Positions 13,015 through 13,578 of a stretch of DNA of 13,578 nucleotides are shown here, one piece after another (the first letter of the stretch is position 1; each line of letters begins with the position of its first letter). The notes below the pieces were generated by a model. It was not told the origin of the DNA and made no database searches. It worked only from the letters and a program-made list of their open reading frames with translations. Both the position numbers and the translations under genes were made by a program. Origin of the DNA: Sinorhizobium sp. (GTDB lineage Bacteria; Pseudomonadota; Alphaproteobacteria; Rhizobiales; Rhizobiaceae); the NCBI GenBank assembly GCA_031178305.1, contig JAPSJG010000037.1, positions 1 to 13,578 of the forward strand, given 5' to 3'.

Positions 13015-13332
13015 ATGAGCTCGAACTGGGTCGAGGTCTGTGCTGCCGACAAGATCGACGAGGAAGACGTTATCCGCTTCGACCACGAGGGCCGCACCTT
13101 CGCCGTCTATCGCAGCCCGGAGGACGAGTTTTTCGCGACGGACGGCCTCTGCACGCATGAGCAGATCCATCTCGCCGACGGGCTGGTGATGGACGACATC
13201 ATCGAATGTCCCAAGCATAACGGCCGCTTCAACTACAAGACCGGTCAGGCCAAGGGCGCGCCCGTCTGCGTCAATCTCAAGACCTATCCGGTAAAGGTCG
13301 AGGGCGGGTACGTGTTCATCGCAATTTCCTGA
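13015..13332 (+). CDS. mocE: MocE-like Rieske [2Fe-2S] ferredoxin
   Basis: A 105-residue soluble Rieske-type ferredoxin. The cluster ligands are C46-T-H48 and C65-P-K-H68, separated by the usual 16 residues, followed by NGRFNYKTGQ and APVCVNLKTYPVKVEGGYVFI, the standard fold ending. It should carry electrons from the reductase encoded next to the membrane oxygenase. The start is ATG 13015 because GGAGG lies 6 nt before it; an ATG at 13003 would overlap that ribosome site and add four residues (MEET). It lies 44 nt after the mocD stop and 38 nt before the reductase. Confidence 0.92.
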   Translation: MSSNWVEVCAADKIDEEDVIRFDHEGRTFAVYRSPEDEFFATDGLCTHEQIHLADGLVMDDIIECPKHNGRFNYKTGQAKGAPVCVNLKTYPVKVEGGYVFIAIS

Positions 13333-13337
13333 GGAGC

Positions 13338-13354
13338 CGCCTCCGCCGGAGGCG
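13338..13354 (+). promoter_or_regulatory. Hairpin between the ferredoxin and reductase genes
   Basis: CGCCTCC-GCC-GGAGGCG, a 7-bp GC stem with a 3-nt loop, 6 nt after the ferredoxin stop. Its CCTCC arm can alternatively pair with the GGGGAGGAG ribosome site of the reductase gene (13356-13364). It may tune relative expression in the operon or only stabilise the upstream message. Confidence 0.4.
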
Positions 13355-13370
13355 AGGGGAGGAGACCAGC

Positions 13371-13578
13371 ATGCATATCGTGATTGTGGGCGCCGGTGAG
13401 TGCGGCGCGAGGGCGGCCTTTGCCCTCAGGGAAAAGGGCTTCGACGGCAAGGTCACATTGATCGGCGCCGAGCCGCATCTTCCCTATGAGCGGCCGCCGC
13501 TCTCCAAGGATGGGCTTGCCGGTGCCGAACCGCCGAAATACGTGGCCGGGGTCGAGCGCTATGCGGAGGCGGGCGTTT
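13371..13578 (+). CDS. mocF: MocF-like FAD-dependent ferredoxin reductase, 5' part only
   Basis: The window ends within this gene; 69 codons are visible. The product begins MHIVIVGAGECGARAAFALR, a dinucleotide-binding GxGxxG motif (G7-A-G-E-C-G12) followed by the E-rich second strand (VTLIGAEPHLPYERPPLSKD). This is the characteristic start of rubredoxin/ferredoxin reductases that serve Rieske ferredoxins, using NAD(P)H. GGGGAGGAG lies about 6 nt before the ATG. Together with the ferredoxin and the membrane oxygenase it completes a three-part electron transfer chain. The 3' boundary and downstream operon are unknown. Confidence 0.85.
   Translation, partial: MHIVIVGAGECGARAAFALREKGFDGKVTLIGAEPHLPYERPPLSKDGLAGAEPPKYVAGVERYAEAGV

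Overview
The window reads as chromosomal or megaplasmid DNA of a GC-rich alphaproteobacterium, most likely Rhizobiaceae (Sinorhizobium/Ensifer, Rhizobium or Agrobacterium group). The grounds are dense ABC-type solute uptake genes, strong G/C bias at third codon positions, and a desaturase-like oxygenase, Rieske ferredoxin and ferredoxin reductase set resembling mocD-mocE-mocF of rhizobial rhizopine catabolism. The genus call is inference. No tRNA, rRNA, transposase or CRISPR array was seen.

Left half (about 1-8304): a complete carbohydrate-type (CUT1/Ugp/Mal-like) ABC importer lies on the minus strand in the order binding protein, MalF-type permease, MalG-type permease, UgpC/MalK-type ATPase, followed by an atypical glycerophosphodiester phosphodiesterase (GDPD)-like gene. 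Divergent from the binding protein, on the plus strand, are a canonical GDPD and a sulfatase/phosphonate-monoester-hydrolase-type enzyme with a formylglycine motif. The divergent region holds a plus-strand promoter (TTGACT-N18-CATTAT) whose spacer contains the inverted repeat TTGCA-N4-TGCAA, a well-placed candidate operator. The layout suggests uptake and breakdown of a glycerophosphodiester or another phosphate- or sulfate-esterified polyol. The substrate cannot be read from sequence, and no regulator is encoded beside these genes.

Middle (about 8305-9094): a 66-residue hypothetical protein gene on the minus strand has a strong hairpin just upstream of its ribosome binding site. Next to it is a gene-free stretch rich in inverted repeats. 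On the plus strand this stretch also has an extended -10 box and a terminator-like end, so it could encode a small RNA of about 160 nt, or it could be a rhizobial intergenic palindromic element.

Right half (9095-13578): a LacI-family regulator and a CodA-type amidohydrolase lie on the minus strand. They are divergent from a plus-strand operon for a MocD-like membrane di-iron oxygenase, a MocE-like Rieske ferredoxin and a MocF-like ferredoxin reductase, the last cut by the window end. The lacI and mocD promoters overlap face to face across about 45 bp, so joint control by the LacI protein is likely. A plausible reading is an inducible oxidative demethylation or hydroxylation system with a hydrolytic deaminase. 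The rhizopine assignment rests only on family resemblance, since no inositol or rhizopine genes are visible here.
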